Below are positions 46,720-54,881 of a DNA stretch of 64,000 nt, one piece after another. Source of the stretch: Actinocrispum wychmicini. Lineage in GTDB: Bacteria; Actinomycetota; Actinomycetes; Mycobacteriales; Pseudonocardiaceae. Under the pieces are notes generated by a model. The model searched no databases and was not told where the DNA came from. It saw only the letters and a program-made list of their open reading frames with translations. Every line of letters starts with the position of its first letter. The first letter of the stretch is position 1. The DNA lies in NCBI RefSeq assembly GCF_004345645.1, contig NZ_SLWS01000001.1, positions 398,714 to 462,713 of the forward strand, written 5' to 3'. The position numbers and the translations under genes were made by a program.

Positions 46720-48051
46720 TTATGCCGTGTCCGGCGACGGCGTCTGCGGTCCGGACGTGATCCGGCGCGACGCCGGGCCGAACGTGCGGTACAGCTCCAA
46801 CTCCTGCTCCAGCACGACCGCCAGCCGCCGGATGCCTTCTTTGATCCGCTCGGGCGTCGGGTAGCAGAACGACAAGCGCATCTGCCGGCTGCCGAACCCG
46901 TCGCCATAGAAGCCGGTGCCCGAGACGTACGCGACGCGCGCGGTGACCGCCCGCGGCAACATCGCTTTGGTGTCAATGCCTTCGGGCGTGGTCATCCACA
47001 CGAAGAAGCCACCGTCCGGCTTCGTCCACGTGCAACCGGCCGGCATGTGCTGCTCCAGGCCGCTGAGCAACGCGTCCCGACGTTCCCGATAGGTCTGCTG
47101 GAACGACTTGATCTGGCCCTGCCAGTCGTGCGTCTCCAGGTAGCGGGACACGATCAGCTGGTTCAGCGTCGGCGGGCACAACGTCGTCGCTTCCGCTGCC
47201 AGCACAAGCTTTTCGCGCACCGCGTGCGGCGCGAGGGCCCAGCCGACCCGCAGCCCGGACGCGAAGGTCTTGGAGAACGAGCCGAGGTAGACCACGTTGT
47301 CCGGGTCCATCGACCGCAGCGCGGGGTACGTCTGGCCGTCGAAGCCGAGCAGGCCGTACGGGTTGTCCTCGACCACAAGGACGCCCGCGCGACGGCAGAT
47401 CTCCAGGATCTCGGCTCGGCGGGACACCGCGAGCGTGATGCCGGCCGGATTGTGGAAATTCGGGATGGTGTAAAGGAATTTGACCCGCTGCCCACGGCTC
47501 TCGGCCACGGACAGCGCCTGCCGCAACGCTTCTGGGATCAGGCCGTCGTCGTCCATCTCGACGTGCACGACATTCGCCTGGTACGCCGCGAAAGTACCGA
47601 GCGCGCCCACATAGGACGGTCCCTCGGCCAGCACGATGTCGCCGGGGTCGCAGAAGATCCTGGTCACCAGGTCCAACGCCATCTGGGAGCCGACCGTGAC
47701 CACGATGTCGTCCGGGTGGCCGCTGATGCCCTCCAGGGCCATCACGTCACAGATCTGCTCGCGCAACGCCGGCACGCCGTGCGCCGAGCCGTACTGCAGG
47801 GCGACCATGCCCTCGCGCGCGATCAGGGACGCGACCTCACTGGCGATCGAGTCCAGCGGCAGCGCGGCCAGGTTGGGCATGCCGCCGGCGAGCGACACCA
47901 CCTCGGGGCGGCTGGCGACCGCGAACAGCGCTCGTACCTCGGATGCCGTCATGCCCGCCGCTCGCGCCGCGTAACGACGCAGATGCGGATCGAGATTCTG
48001 GCCGGCCGAAGACGTCAGGGGATGACTCTCCGGTGATTCCTCCGAGTGCAT
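46720..48051 (-). CDS. PLP-dependent aminotransferase, class I/II (MocR/LysN type)
   Basis: A 443-aa fold-type I aminotransferase. SLAGGMPN, the QYGSAHGVPALREQI segment, VTVGSQMALDLV, the aspartate region VEDNPYGLLGF and the PLP lysine in YLGSFSKTFASGLRVGW are typical of the 2-aminoadipate/aromatic aminotransferase group. No DNA-binding domain is present. ATG 48051 has GAGG five bases upstream. Transcribed with the Ddl-like gene. The amino acid substrate cannot be told. Confidence 0.9.
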   Translation of the reverse strand: MHSEESPESHPLTSSAGQNLDPHLRRYAARAAGMTASEVRALFAVASRPEVVSLAGGMPNLAALPLDSIASEVASLIAREGMVALQYGSAHGVPALREQICDVMALEGISGHPDDIVVTVGSQMALDLVTRIFCDPGDIVLAEGPSYVGALGTFAAYQANVVHVEMDDDGLIPEALRQALSVAESRGQRVKFLYTIPNFHNPAGITLAVSRRAEILEICRRAGVLVVEDNPYGLLGFDGQTYPALRSMDPDNVVYLGSFSKTFASGLRVGWALAPHAVREKLVLAAEATTLCPPTLNQLIVSRYLETHDWQGQIKSFQQTYRERRDALLSGLEQHMPAGCTWTKPDGGFFVWMTTPEGIDTKAMLPRAVTARVAYVSGTGFYGDGFGSRQMRLSFCYPTPERIKEGIRRLAVVLEQELELYRTFGPASRRITSGPQTPSPDTA

Positions 48052-48206
48052 ACGCCACCTCGCTCGTCAGTCAAGCGAGTGTAACTCTGGCCTCGATCAG
48101 GTCCTGACGCTTCCGGCGCTTGTCACATCGACCTATCCTGTAGGCGGGCCGTTGGCGGATGAGCCATGCCCTTTTTCTACGGTCTCGACGGGCGCGGGGA
48201 GGTTGG

Positions 48207-48833
48207 GTGTCGCGACGTGTCGTCGGCATCACACTGGACAACCTGGACCACCTCCCCAAGCACTCACGGGGTTGTGTGTTCTGGGAGCTGGCCCCGCACC
48301 TGAAGGAGCAGGCCGAGCAGTTCGGTGAGACGGAGCTGGAGAAGGAGGCGTGGGTCTCCAGCGTGCTGCTGGAATGGGGCTCATGCGGGCGGCTGGTGTA
48401 CTCCGACAAGCTCCCGGTGGGCTTCGTCCTCTACGCCCCGCCGAACGCGGTACCGCGGTCCCTGGCGTTCCCCACCTCGCCGATCAGCCCGGACGCGGTC
48501 ATCCTGACCGGGTTCTACGTGCTGCCGGAGTTCCGTGGCGGCGGGCTGGGCCGGATGCTGGTGCAAGCAGTGGCCAAGGACCTGACGCGCCGGGGAGTCA
48601 AGGCCGTCGAGGCGTTCGGCAACGCCAAGCCGGACGACGAGCCCAGCTGTGTCGTGTCGTCCGAGTTCCTGGCGTGCGTCGGCTTCAAGACCGTCCGGCC
48701 GCACGCCAAGTGGCCGCGGATGCGCCTGGAGCTGCGGAGCGCCATCACCTGGAAGGAAGACGTCGAGGCGGCGCTGGAGCGGCTGCTGGGGACGGTCCAG
48801 GTGACCACCGCCAGCCCGGTCTACCAGCGCTGA
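48207..48833 (+). CDS. GNAT-family N-acetyltransferase
   Basis: A 208-aa acetyltransferase. The acetyl-CoA-binding strand and loop is ILTGFYVLPEFRGGGLGRMLVQAV, followed by AVEAFGN and a C-terminal FKTVRPHAKWPRMRLELR. GTG 48207 is preferred, with GGGGAGG four to five bases upstream; an in-frame ATG at 48159 is less likely. A GNAT gene (Rv3916c) occupies the equivalent place next to cwlM in mycobacteria. Substrate unknown. Confidence 0.85.
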   Translation: MSRRVVGITLDNLDHLPKHSRGCVFWELAPHLKEQAEQFGETELEKEAWVSSVLLEWGSCGRLVYSDKLPVGFVLYAPPNAVPRSLAFPTSPISPDAVILTGFYVLPEFRGGGLGRMLVQAVAKDLTRRGVKAVEAFGNAKPDDEPSCVVSSEFLACVGFKTVRPHAKWPRMRLELRSAITWKEDVEAALERLLGTVQVTTASPVYQR

Positions 48834-48839
48834 GCCGCC

Positions 48840-50051
48840 TTATTCGGCCTTGGCGAGCTCGTGCCGCATGACGTCGGCGAACGAGAACGTCCCGGTCGGC
48901 TGGTCGCCTTCGCCAAGCAGGTACAGGCGCTTGACGGACACGAGGATGCCTTCCGCGACGAGGTCACGGAAGGCCGGGTCGGACAGCCGCGCCCGGTCCT
49001 CGGTGTTCGTCAGATAGCCGATCTCGACCCGGACCGCCGGGCAGCGGGTCAGCCGCAGCGAGTCCCACGTCTTGGAGTGCGTACGGCAGTTCTGCATGCC
49101 CGTACGGGCGGTCAGCTCGCGCTGGATGAACCCGGCGAGCGCCTCCCCCAGCGTGGACGTGCCGCTGGTGCCGGCGCCGAAGTAGAAGGTCGCCACGCCC
49201 TGCGCGCGCGGTGCGGAGTTCTTGTCGCAGTGCAGGGACAGGAAGACGTCCCCGGTGGCCTCGTTGGCGAACTCGGCCCGCTCGGCCTCGGTGGGGCACT
49301 GGTCCGGCCCACGGGACAGCAGGGCCTCCATGCCGGTGGCCACCATCCGGCCCTCCAGGCGTCTGGCGAGGTCCCACATCAGGTCGGACTCGCGGATGCC
49401 GTCCACCGTCACACCGGTGTCGTCGCCGCCATGACCAGGGTCGATCACGATCCGCTTGCCCCGCAGCCGAGGACCAGCGCGGCGGACCCGTTCCTGCTCA
49501 CGCAGCAGCACCGGCTGGCCGCCGCGGGCGCGCGGGGACAGCTGCCGCAGAGCACGGACCGTCTCCGCGCCGCACATACCGTCGACCGTCAGGCCGTAGT
49601 CACGCTGGAAATTGCGGAGCGCCGCCTCGGTCTGGGCGCCGAAGACCCCGTTCGGCCGGCCGGCGTCGTAGCCGAGCTCCAGCAGGCGTTCCTGCAGGGT
49701 CAGCACGTCGTCGCCGCTGACCGGCGCGGACACCAGGTAGGCGAGCGGACGACCGCCGAGGCGGTACGTGGCGTCACGCAGGGCCTGGTACGTCGCCGCG
49801 CCCACGACGCCGTCCGTGATCAGGCCGCGCTGCTGCTGGAACGCGCGAACGGCCTGCTCAAGGGGAAGATCGAACTGTGCTTCCGAAGACCTGCTTGCAG
49901 GGTCGAGCATCGGTGCCGTAGAACCGCCGGCAAGGTCGAGCGTCGGCGCTGTGGGCGTTCCGTTGGCCGATGGCAACAGGCCCAGCCCGGCGAGCGTGGC
50001 CCGCACCTCGGCTACGGCCGGTCCGGCGTCACCGCGGCGAAGTTCCCGCAT
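48840..50051 (-). CDS. cwlM: CwlM-like N-acetylmuramoyl-L-alanine amidase-fold protein
   Basis: A 403-aa protein without a signal peptide. Two peptidoglycan-binding domains (about 5-85 and 100-170) are followed by an Amidase_3 domain (about 195-375). In mycobacteria CwlM is a cytoplasmic PknB substrate that activates MurA when phosphorylated and also binds FhaA and MurJ. Here the putative zinc ligands are present (PGHGG, RESD, SLHCD) as is the catalytic glutamate (VEIGYLTN). The C-terminus PTGTFSFADVM offers threonines at the place of the regulatory sites. ATG 50051 has GAGGGG upstream. Confidence 0.92.
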   Translation of the reverse strand: MRELRRGDAGPAVAEVRATLAGLGLLPSANGTPTAPTLDLAGGSTAPMLDPASRSSEAQFDLPLEQAVRAFQQQRGLITDGVVGAATYQALRDATYRLGGRPLAYLVSAPVSGDDVLTLQERLLELGYDAGRPNGVFGAQTEAALRNFQRDYGLTVDGMCGAETVRALRQLSPRARGGQPVLLREQERVRRAGPRLRGKRIVIDPGHGGDDTGVTVDGIRESDLMWDLARRLEGRMVATGMEALLSRGPDQCPTEAERAEFANEATGDVFLSLHCDKNSAPRAQGVATFYFGAGTSGTSTLGEALAGFIQRELTARTGMQNCRTHSKTWDSLRLTRCPAVRVEIGYLTNTEDRARLSDPAFRDLVAEGILVSVKRLYLLGEGDQPTGTFSFADVMRHELAKAE

Positions 50052-50203
50052 GCACCCCTCACTCAGGTTCTTGGCAGAAACCGACTAATTCTGCTTGTGC
50101 TGCCCGCTATTGTGCCCTGCCGGTGGCCAGATGCCGCGTAGGGTCACGTCCCGCGTCCGACTGGTCACCGGACCCCTGCCTGAAAGGCCGAAACATGACA
50201 CGA

Positions 50204-50243
50204 CCCGGGGACCTGGTACTCACTCGGAGTGCCGGTCCCCGGG
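50204..50243 (-). terminator. Hairpin after trxA
   Basis: Perfect 10-bp arms CCCGGGGACC and GGTCCCCGGG around a 20-base loop, 16 bp past the trxA stop, in the 207-bp trxA-cwlM gap. No T-run. The rest of the gap probably holds the cwlM promoter; I could not identify it. Confidence 0.6.
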
Positions 50244-50258
50244 CCGGTGGTGATGATC

Positions 50259-50588
50259 TTAGCCGACGTAGTCGGCAAGGTCTTTCAACAGAGCCGCCTT
50301 CGGCTTGGCGCCGACGATCTGCTTCACTGGACGGCCGCCCTGGAACACGATCATCGTCGGGATGGACATGATCTGGTAGTCCTGGGCCACGGACGGGTTC
50401 GCGTCGATGTCCACCTTGGCGATGGTGATCTTCTCCGCGTGTTCGGCGGCGATCTCCTCGAGCACGGGCGCGACCATGCGGCACGGACCGCACCAGGTCG
50501 CCCAGAAGTCGACCAGCACGGGCTTGTCGCTCTGCAGAACATCCTCGGTGAAGGAACTGTCAGTGACGGTGACGGGTTTGCCGGTCAA
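50259..50588 (-). CDS. trxA: Thioredoxin
   Basis: A 109-aa cytoplasmic disulfide reductase. Active site WCGPC in VDFWATWCGPCRMVAPVL; the cis-proline is in SIPTMIVF. TTG 50588 is the start, with AGGAGAG six bases upstream. It follows trxB by 18 bp and receives electrons from it. Equivalent to mycobacterial trxC beside cwlM. Confidence 0.96.
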   Translation of the reverse strand: MTGKPVTVTDSSFTEDVLQSDKPVLVDFWATWCGPCRMVAPVLEEIAAEHAEKITIAKVDIDANPSVAQDYQIMSIPTMIVFQGGRPVKQIVGAKPKAALLKDLADYVG

Positions 50589-50606
50589 CGTTCTCTCCTG
50601 TCGGTG

Positions 50607-51602
50607 TCAGTTGTGGGTCGGGGCGTAACCGCCACCGACGAGTTCCGGGGCCTCGTGGGCGTGCTTCTCGCCGTGCTCGGCGAGCCAGCGCTCCGCGTCG
50701 ATGGCCGCGGCGCATCCGGAACCGGCCGCCGTGATTGCCTGCCGGTACGTGCGGTCGACCAGGTCGCCCGCGGCGAACACGCCGTCGAGGTTCGTGTACG
50801 TGCTCTGGTCACGGACCAGCACGTATCCCTCGGCGTCCGTGTCGACCTGGCCGGCGACCAGCGCGCTGCGCGGGTCGTGCCCGATCGCCACGAACATGCC
50901 AGTCGCGTCCACCGTGCTCAGCTCACCCGTCCGGGTGTCACGCAGGCGCACGCTCGTGACCTTGTCGTCGCCGAGCACCTCGACCACCTCGGCGTTGGTG
51001 CGCCACTTGATCTTCTCGTTGGCTCGGGCCCGGTCGAGCATGATCCGCGAGGCACGGAACTCCTCGCGGCGGTGCACGATCGTCACCGAGTCGGCGAACT
51101 TGGTCAGGAAGGTGGCTTCCTCCATGGCCGAGTCGCCGCCGCCGACCACGATGATGTCGTGGCCGCGGAAGAAGAACCCGTCACAGGTCGCACACGCCGA
51201 CACACCACGGCCGAGCAGCTCCTGCTCACCGGGCACGTGCATATACCGGGCAGCGGCGCCCATCGCCAGCACGACGGTCTTCGCCGGGTAGCGGACACCG
51301 TTCGCGGTGACGTACTTGACCGGGCCGGTCAGCTCGACCGACTCCACGTCCTCGGCCCGCAGCTCCGCGCCGAACCGCTCGGCCTGCTGACGCATCTGGT
51401 CCATCAGGTCCGGGCCCATGATCCCGTCGCGGAACCCCGGGTAGTTCTCCACCTCGGTCGTGGTCATCAGCGCGCCACCGAACTGGGTGCCCTCGAACAC
51501 GAGGGGCGACAGCTGGGCGCGTGCTGCGTAGACCGCGGCCGTGTATCCCGCCGGACCTGAACCGACGACGATCAAGTTACGGACTTCGTCCTGCACGGCC
51601 AT
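50607..51602 (-). CDS. trxB: Thioredoxin reductase
   Basis: A 331-aa low-molecular-weight NADPH-dependent flavoprotein. FAD motif [20 protein letters not shown], redox-active ACATCDG, NADPH motif [12 protein letters not shown] and C-terminal FAD motif [11 protein letters not shown] 15-residue C-terminal tail follows. ATG 51602 has GGAGG. Preceded by a SigR/SigH-type promoter, consistent with disulfide-stress induction of the trxBA pair. Confidence 0.97.
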   Translation of the reverse strand: MAVQDEVRNLIVVGSGPAGYTAAVYAARAQLSPLVFEGTQFGGALMTTTEVENYPGFRDGIMGPDLMDQMRQQAERFGAELRAEDVESVELTGPVKYVTANGVRYPAKTVVLAMGAAARYMHVPGEQELLGRGVSACATCDGFFFRGHDIIVVGGGDSAMEEATFLTKFADSVTIVHRREEFRASRIMLDRARANEKIKWRTNAEVVEVLGDDKVTSVRLRDTRTGELSTVDATGMFVAIGHDPRSALVAGQVDTDAEGYVLVRDQSTYTNLDGVFAAGDLVDRTYRQAITAAGSGCAAAIDAERWLAEHGEKHAHEAPELVGGGYAPTHN

Positions 51603-51637
51603 CTGACCTCCGACCTTCCCGCCGATACACCCTTGTC

Positions 51638-51664
51638 AACACGATCGTAGGTGTCGGTTGTTCC
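51638..51664 (-). promoter_or_regulatory. SigR/SigH-type promoter of trxB
   Basis: On the minus strand: GGAAC (51664-51660), 19-bp spacer, GTT (51640-51638), about 36 bp before the trxB ATG. This fits the thiol-stress ECF consensus GGAAY-N18/19-GTT found at trxBA in Streptomyces and trxB2 in mycobacteria. Confidence 0.7.
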
Positions 51665-51708
51665 ACACCTGACGGGTGACGGGGCGCACTACGCGAAATC
51701 CCGAAAAC

Positions 51709-51733
51709 GGGGACCCTCACTTCGAGGATCCCC
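51709..51733 (-). terminator. Intrinsic terminator after the anti-SigM gene
   Basis: Minus strand: stem GGGGATCCTC / GAGGGTCCCC (9 of 10 paired), 5-base loop, then CGTTTTCGGG. It lies 15 bp past the rsmA stop and separates the sigM operon from trxB. Confidence 0.75.
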
Positions 51734-51747
51734 ACTTTCCAGCCGGA

Positions 51748-52521
51748 TTACGAGACGGTCTTGTCCGCGAGCTTCGCCGGGGTGCCCGGACCGCAGTCCG
51801 GACCCACGACCACGAGCCGGAACTGCGTCGCGCTATGGGACAACACGAGCAACGTGCCCGATTTGCCGTCCACCGTGACCTGACGGGCGCCGAGCGGCTG
51901 AACCTTCGTCGAGATCCCGTTGGCCGCGAGGCACGCGGTCAGCTTGTCCTTGTCGCTGAACGTGCCGTAGTCGTTGTGGCCACGCGCGGCGTTCAACTGC
52001 TCCTTGCCCAACTGATCGGACGTGAAGGCCAACGGACCCGGCGCGGCGCCGTTGTCGTTGCTGCTGGTCTGCTGGGCCACGCCTGGCGTTGACGTCCCCG
52101 ACGGGACCGCAGCGAAGGCGATGCCTACCGCGGCCGCCGCGGCGGCCAGAAACCCGGCACCCCACCCGAGCCGCCTGTTGCGGCGTTTGCGGGCATCCGC
52201 CAGGTTGATCACCGGCGCGTGTCCCGGCGCGGGCGGCGGGACGTGTACGGACTGTGACCGGGCCCGGGACTCGGTCGCGATCGCCTCGTCCAACCGGGCC
52301 GCGAAGCGCGCCGGCATCGGCGGGGCGGGCGCGAACGCGAACTCGCGCAGGTCGGCCTGGGTGGCCTCGAGCGCCGCGATGATCTCCATCGCGGCCGGGT
52401 CCGCGTTCACCCGCGGCCACAGCTCGGCGGCGGCTTGAGGGTCCAGCGCACCTGCCTGGAGGTCGGCGAGCAGGTCAACCGACCACGGGGGCCCACCGCT
52501 CCCCCTCTCGATGCCTGTCAT
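51748..52521 (-). CDS. rsmA: Anti-sigma factor of SigM (RsmA-like)
   Basis: A 257-aa single-pass membrane protein: cytoplasmic sigma-binding N-terminus (about 1-140), one helix (about 147-165, GAGFLAAAAAAVGIAFAAV) and an extracytoplasmic domain with one cysteine pair (ACLAANG ... GPDCGPG). There is no HxxxCxxC zinc motif. It overlaps sigM by four bases, the usual arrangement for a co-translated sigma/anti-sigma pair; identification rests on this and on synteny with Rv3912. Not to be confused with the rRNA methyltransferase of the same symbol. Confidence 0.85.
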   Translation of the reverse strand: MTGIERGSGGPPWSVDLLADLQAGALDPQAAAELWPRVNADPAAMEIIAALEATQADLREFAFAPAPPMPARFAARLDEAIATESRARSQSVHVPPPAPGHAPVINLADARKRRNRRLGWGAGFLAAAAAAVGIAFAAVPSGTSTPGVAQQTSSNDNGAAPGPLAFTSDQLGKEQLNAARGHNDYGTFSDKDKLTACLAANGISTKVQPLGARQVTVDGKSGTLLVLSHSATQFRLVVVGPDCGPGTPAKLADKTVS

Positions 52522-53144
52522 GTCCCCTCCCAGTGACGCCGTGGACGCCCATCGCGCGGATCAGTTGCGTCACCTGGGACGTTCGCATCTGCACCCGGGT
52601 TCCGCAGATGCCCGAGAACTTTCGCCAGCTTGGCCCGGCCCCGGGCGCAGCGGCTTTTCACCGTTCCCTCGGCGATGCCGAGCATCTGGGCGGTCTCGGC
52701 CACCGAGTAGCCCTCGACGTCGACGAGCAGGATCGGCACACGCTGTTCCTCGGACAACTCGGCCAGCGCGCCCCGCACGACCAGACTGGTCTCCCGGTCG
52801 GACATGGCGTCACCCGGAGTGACGGGCTCGGATGGCCCGGTCTCCGGCAGTGGCACAGTCGGGCGCGCTTGACGACGCCGTACGCGGTCCAGACACGCGT
52901 TCACCACGATCCGGTGCAGCCAGGTGGTCACCTGCGACTCGGCCCGGAACGAGCTGGCCGCCCGGAACGCCGAGATGAACGCCTCCTGGAGCGCGTCCGC
53001 GGCCTCCTCCGGATCACGTAGGGTGCGCAGGGCCACCGCCCACATCCGGTCCCGGTGGCGGCGAACAAGCTCTGAGAACGCGTGCGGATCCCCGGCGGCA
53101 TGGGACGCGATCAGATCGGCGTCCGAACTAGCTGCGGCGGTCAC
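52518..53144 (-). CDS. sigM: ECF RNA polymerase sigma factor SigM
   Basis: A 208-aa ECF sigma factor. Region 2 (FSELVRRHRDRMWAVALRTL, DALQEAFISAFRA, VTTWLHRIVVNACLDRVRRR) and region 4 (ELSEEQRVPILLVDVEGYSV, AETAQMLGIAEGTVKSR) are complete, plus a 25-residue polar tail. GTG 53144 is chosen because the family similarity begins there and TATATT lies seven bases upstream, making the message leaderless. Coupled to its anti-sigma gene. Confidence 0.92.
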   Translation of the reverse strand: MTAAASSDADLIASHAAGDPHAFSELVRRHRDRMWAVALRTLRDPEEAADALQEAFISAFRAASSFRAESQVTTWLHRIVVNACLDRVRRRQARPTVPLPETGPSEPVTPGDAMSDRETSLVVRGALAELSEEQRVPILLVDVEGYSVAETAQMLGIAEGTVKSRCARGRAKLAKVLGHLRNPGADANVPGDATDPRDGRPRRHWEGT

Positions 53145-53151
53145 ACCGGAG

Positions 53152-53157
53152 AATATA
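53152..53157 (-). promoter_or_regulatory. -10 element of leaderless sigM
   Basis: TATATT on the minus strand, seven bases before GTG 53144, with no ribosome site between. It lies in the 41-bp gap after the pseudokinase gene. No -35 assigned. Confidence 0.45.
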
Positions 53158-53185
53158 TCGACAGTGTTTTCCTGGGCTCGCGCGC

Positions 53186-54787
53186 CTACTGGGCCTGGGC
53201 GAACGTTATCTCCCGGAACTGGCTGACGTTCTGGTCGTCGTCGCTCACACCGAGCTTGGTGATCCAGATCAGCACGTACTTGGTGGGGTCCGCGGCCGCG
53301 AGCTGGATGTCCGTCTTGCCGTTCACCAGGGTGGCGGTGCCGATCACCTTGGTGTCCTCGAGTTTCGGGTTGGCCGAGGGCGCGGTCCGGATCTCGACGA
53401 CCGTGCCGTCGCTCGGCGAGTCGACGCTCACCTGCGCGAACTTCGTGTCGTCGTCGAAGGTCGCGATGATGCCGATGCCGCTGCGCATCGCCGGGAACGG
53501 CTGCTTGTACTTGCCGGTGTTCCAGGTGGTCTTCGGGTTGTCGTCGATCAGTCGCTTGACCGAGCCGGCGTTGTCCTTGTCGTCGCCTTTCTGCGCGTAG
53601 ACCAGGACTTTGTTCGGCTTGACCGGCGCGCCGACCTTGGGGGCGGGCGGCGGGTTGGCCTGTGGCTGGTTGCCGCCGCTGCCGGGCGGCGGTGGCGTCT
53701 GGCTCACCGAGTACTGCTGGGCGGTGTTGTGAGTCGAGCCGTCGTTGAACAGGCTGATCAGCTGCATGCCGACCCAGGCGAGCACGCCGACCGTGGCCAC
53801 CGTCAAGGCCGTGACACCGATGGCGAGCTTGCGGCGGCGACCGTCGTCCTTCACCGGCCGGGTGGTCCAGACCGTGGTCGCGTCCCCGCCGCCGCTGCCC
53901 GGGATGATCGGGTTCAGCAGCTCGGTCTGCTCCTGGATTTCCGCCCTGTGCGCGACCGCTTCGAGCAGACGCAGCACGGCCGAGCTGGTCCGAATGCCGC
54001 CGATGGACGCGTCCGCGATGCTCCGCACCGCCAGCTCGGCCAGTTCGGTCGGCACGTCGTGGCGCAGGAGGCTCGGCAGGACTGGCACGCCGTTCGGGTC
54101 CAGCGGGGCCGTGGGGATCGACTGCGGGCCGCCGGGCAGCGCCCAACGACCGGTCAGCAGCAGATAGAGGACCGCGCCGAGGCCTTTCACGTCGTCCTGG
54201 AGCGTGGCGCGCGGCAACGGACCGGGGAACGCCAGGCGCAGCGCACCGTCCGGGCCGACCCGGACCCGTTGCGGGTGGTCGACGCCGAGCACCAGGCCGG
54301 CGTGGTGGGCCTGGTCGACGGCGATGGCCAGCGGTTCGAGCAGGCGCGCGGCCGTGCCCGCCGGCAACGGGTGTTCGGCGATCAGGTCGACGAGGTCGGT
54401 GCCTTGCGCCCAGTCGGCGACCACAACACCCAGGACGCCTTCGCTGGGGTCGACGCCGCTGCCGACGCCCAGGACGTCCAGCACTCGGGAGACCGCGGGG
54501 CTGGTGAACTGCGCGGCATGTGCGGCGCGCTCCAAAGTCCGGCGCGCGGCCACCGTCGCGTCCCGGTCCGTCGGATCACCGACGAGCACGGTCAGCGCCA
54601 CGTCCCGGCGCAGCTGGCCGTCACGGGCGCGCCAAAAATGCGCGTTGCCGCGCACATCCACACCGAAGGAAGCCAACAGACGGTATCGACCATCGCCGAT
54701 GACCCCGCCCGGAAGCAGGTCACCACCGGTCGCGCGGACGCTCGGTGCGGCCACGCCGTTGGTGTACTCGGTCCTCCTGATCGTCAC
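53186..54787 (-). CDS. Membrane pseudokinase, stand-alone MurJ partner domain
   Basis: A 533-aa protein. A kinase-like domain (about 25-300) lacks every catalytic residue: the beta-3 lysine position is DVALTVL, the HRD/N loop is LGVDHPQRV, and DFG is replaced by AFPG. One membrane helix (about 330-350) and an extracytoplasmic beta-rich domain (about 385-530) follow. This is the architecture fused to the C-terminus of mycobacterial MurJ (MviN), whose pseudokinase, once phosphorylated by PknB, binds FhaA. GTG 54787 has GGGAGAG five bases upstream; GTG 54811 is also in frame. 94 bp downstream of murJ. Confidence 0.88.
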   Translation of the reverse strand: MTIRRTEYTNGVAAPSVRATGGDLLPGGVIGDGRYRLLASFGVDVRGNAHFWRARDGQLRRDVALTVLVGDPTDRDATVAARRTLERAAHAAQFTSPAVSRVLDVLGVGSGVDPSEGVLGVVVADWAQGTDLVDLIAEHPLPAGTAARLLEPLAIAVDQAHHAGLVLGVDHPQRVRVGPDGALRLAFPGPLPRATLQDDVKGLGAVLYLLLTGRWALPGGPQSIPTAPLDPNGVPVLPSLLRHDVPTELAELAVRSIADASIGGIRTSSAVLRLLEAVAHRAEIQEQTELLNPIIPGSGGGDATTVWTTRPVKDDGRRRKLAIGVTALTVATVGVLAWVGMQLISLFNDGSTHNTAQQYSVSQTPPPPGSGGNQPQANPPPAPKVGAPVKPNKVLVYAQKGDDKDNAGSVKRLIDDNPKTTWNTGKYKQPFPAMRSGIGIIATFDDDTKFAQVSVDSPSDGTVVEIRTAPSANPKLEDTKVIGTATLVNGKTDIQLAAADPTKYVLIWITKLGVSDDDQNVSQFREITFAQAQ

Positions 54788-54881
54788 CGCACTCTCCCGT
54801 CTCCGCGCCACCCTTACTCGCGCGACGGATACCTCGCCACGAGACTACGGGAAACCCTCGGCGTGCGACGGTCGTGCCGGC

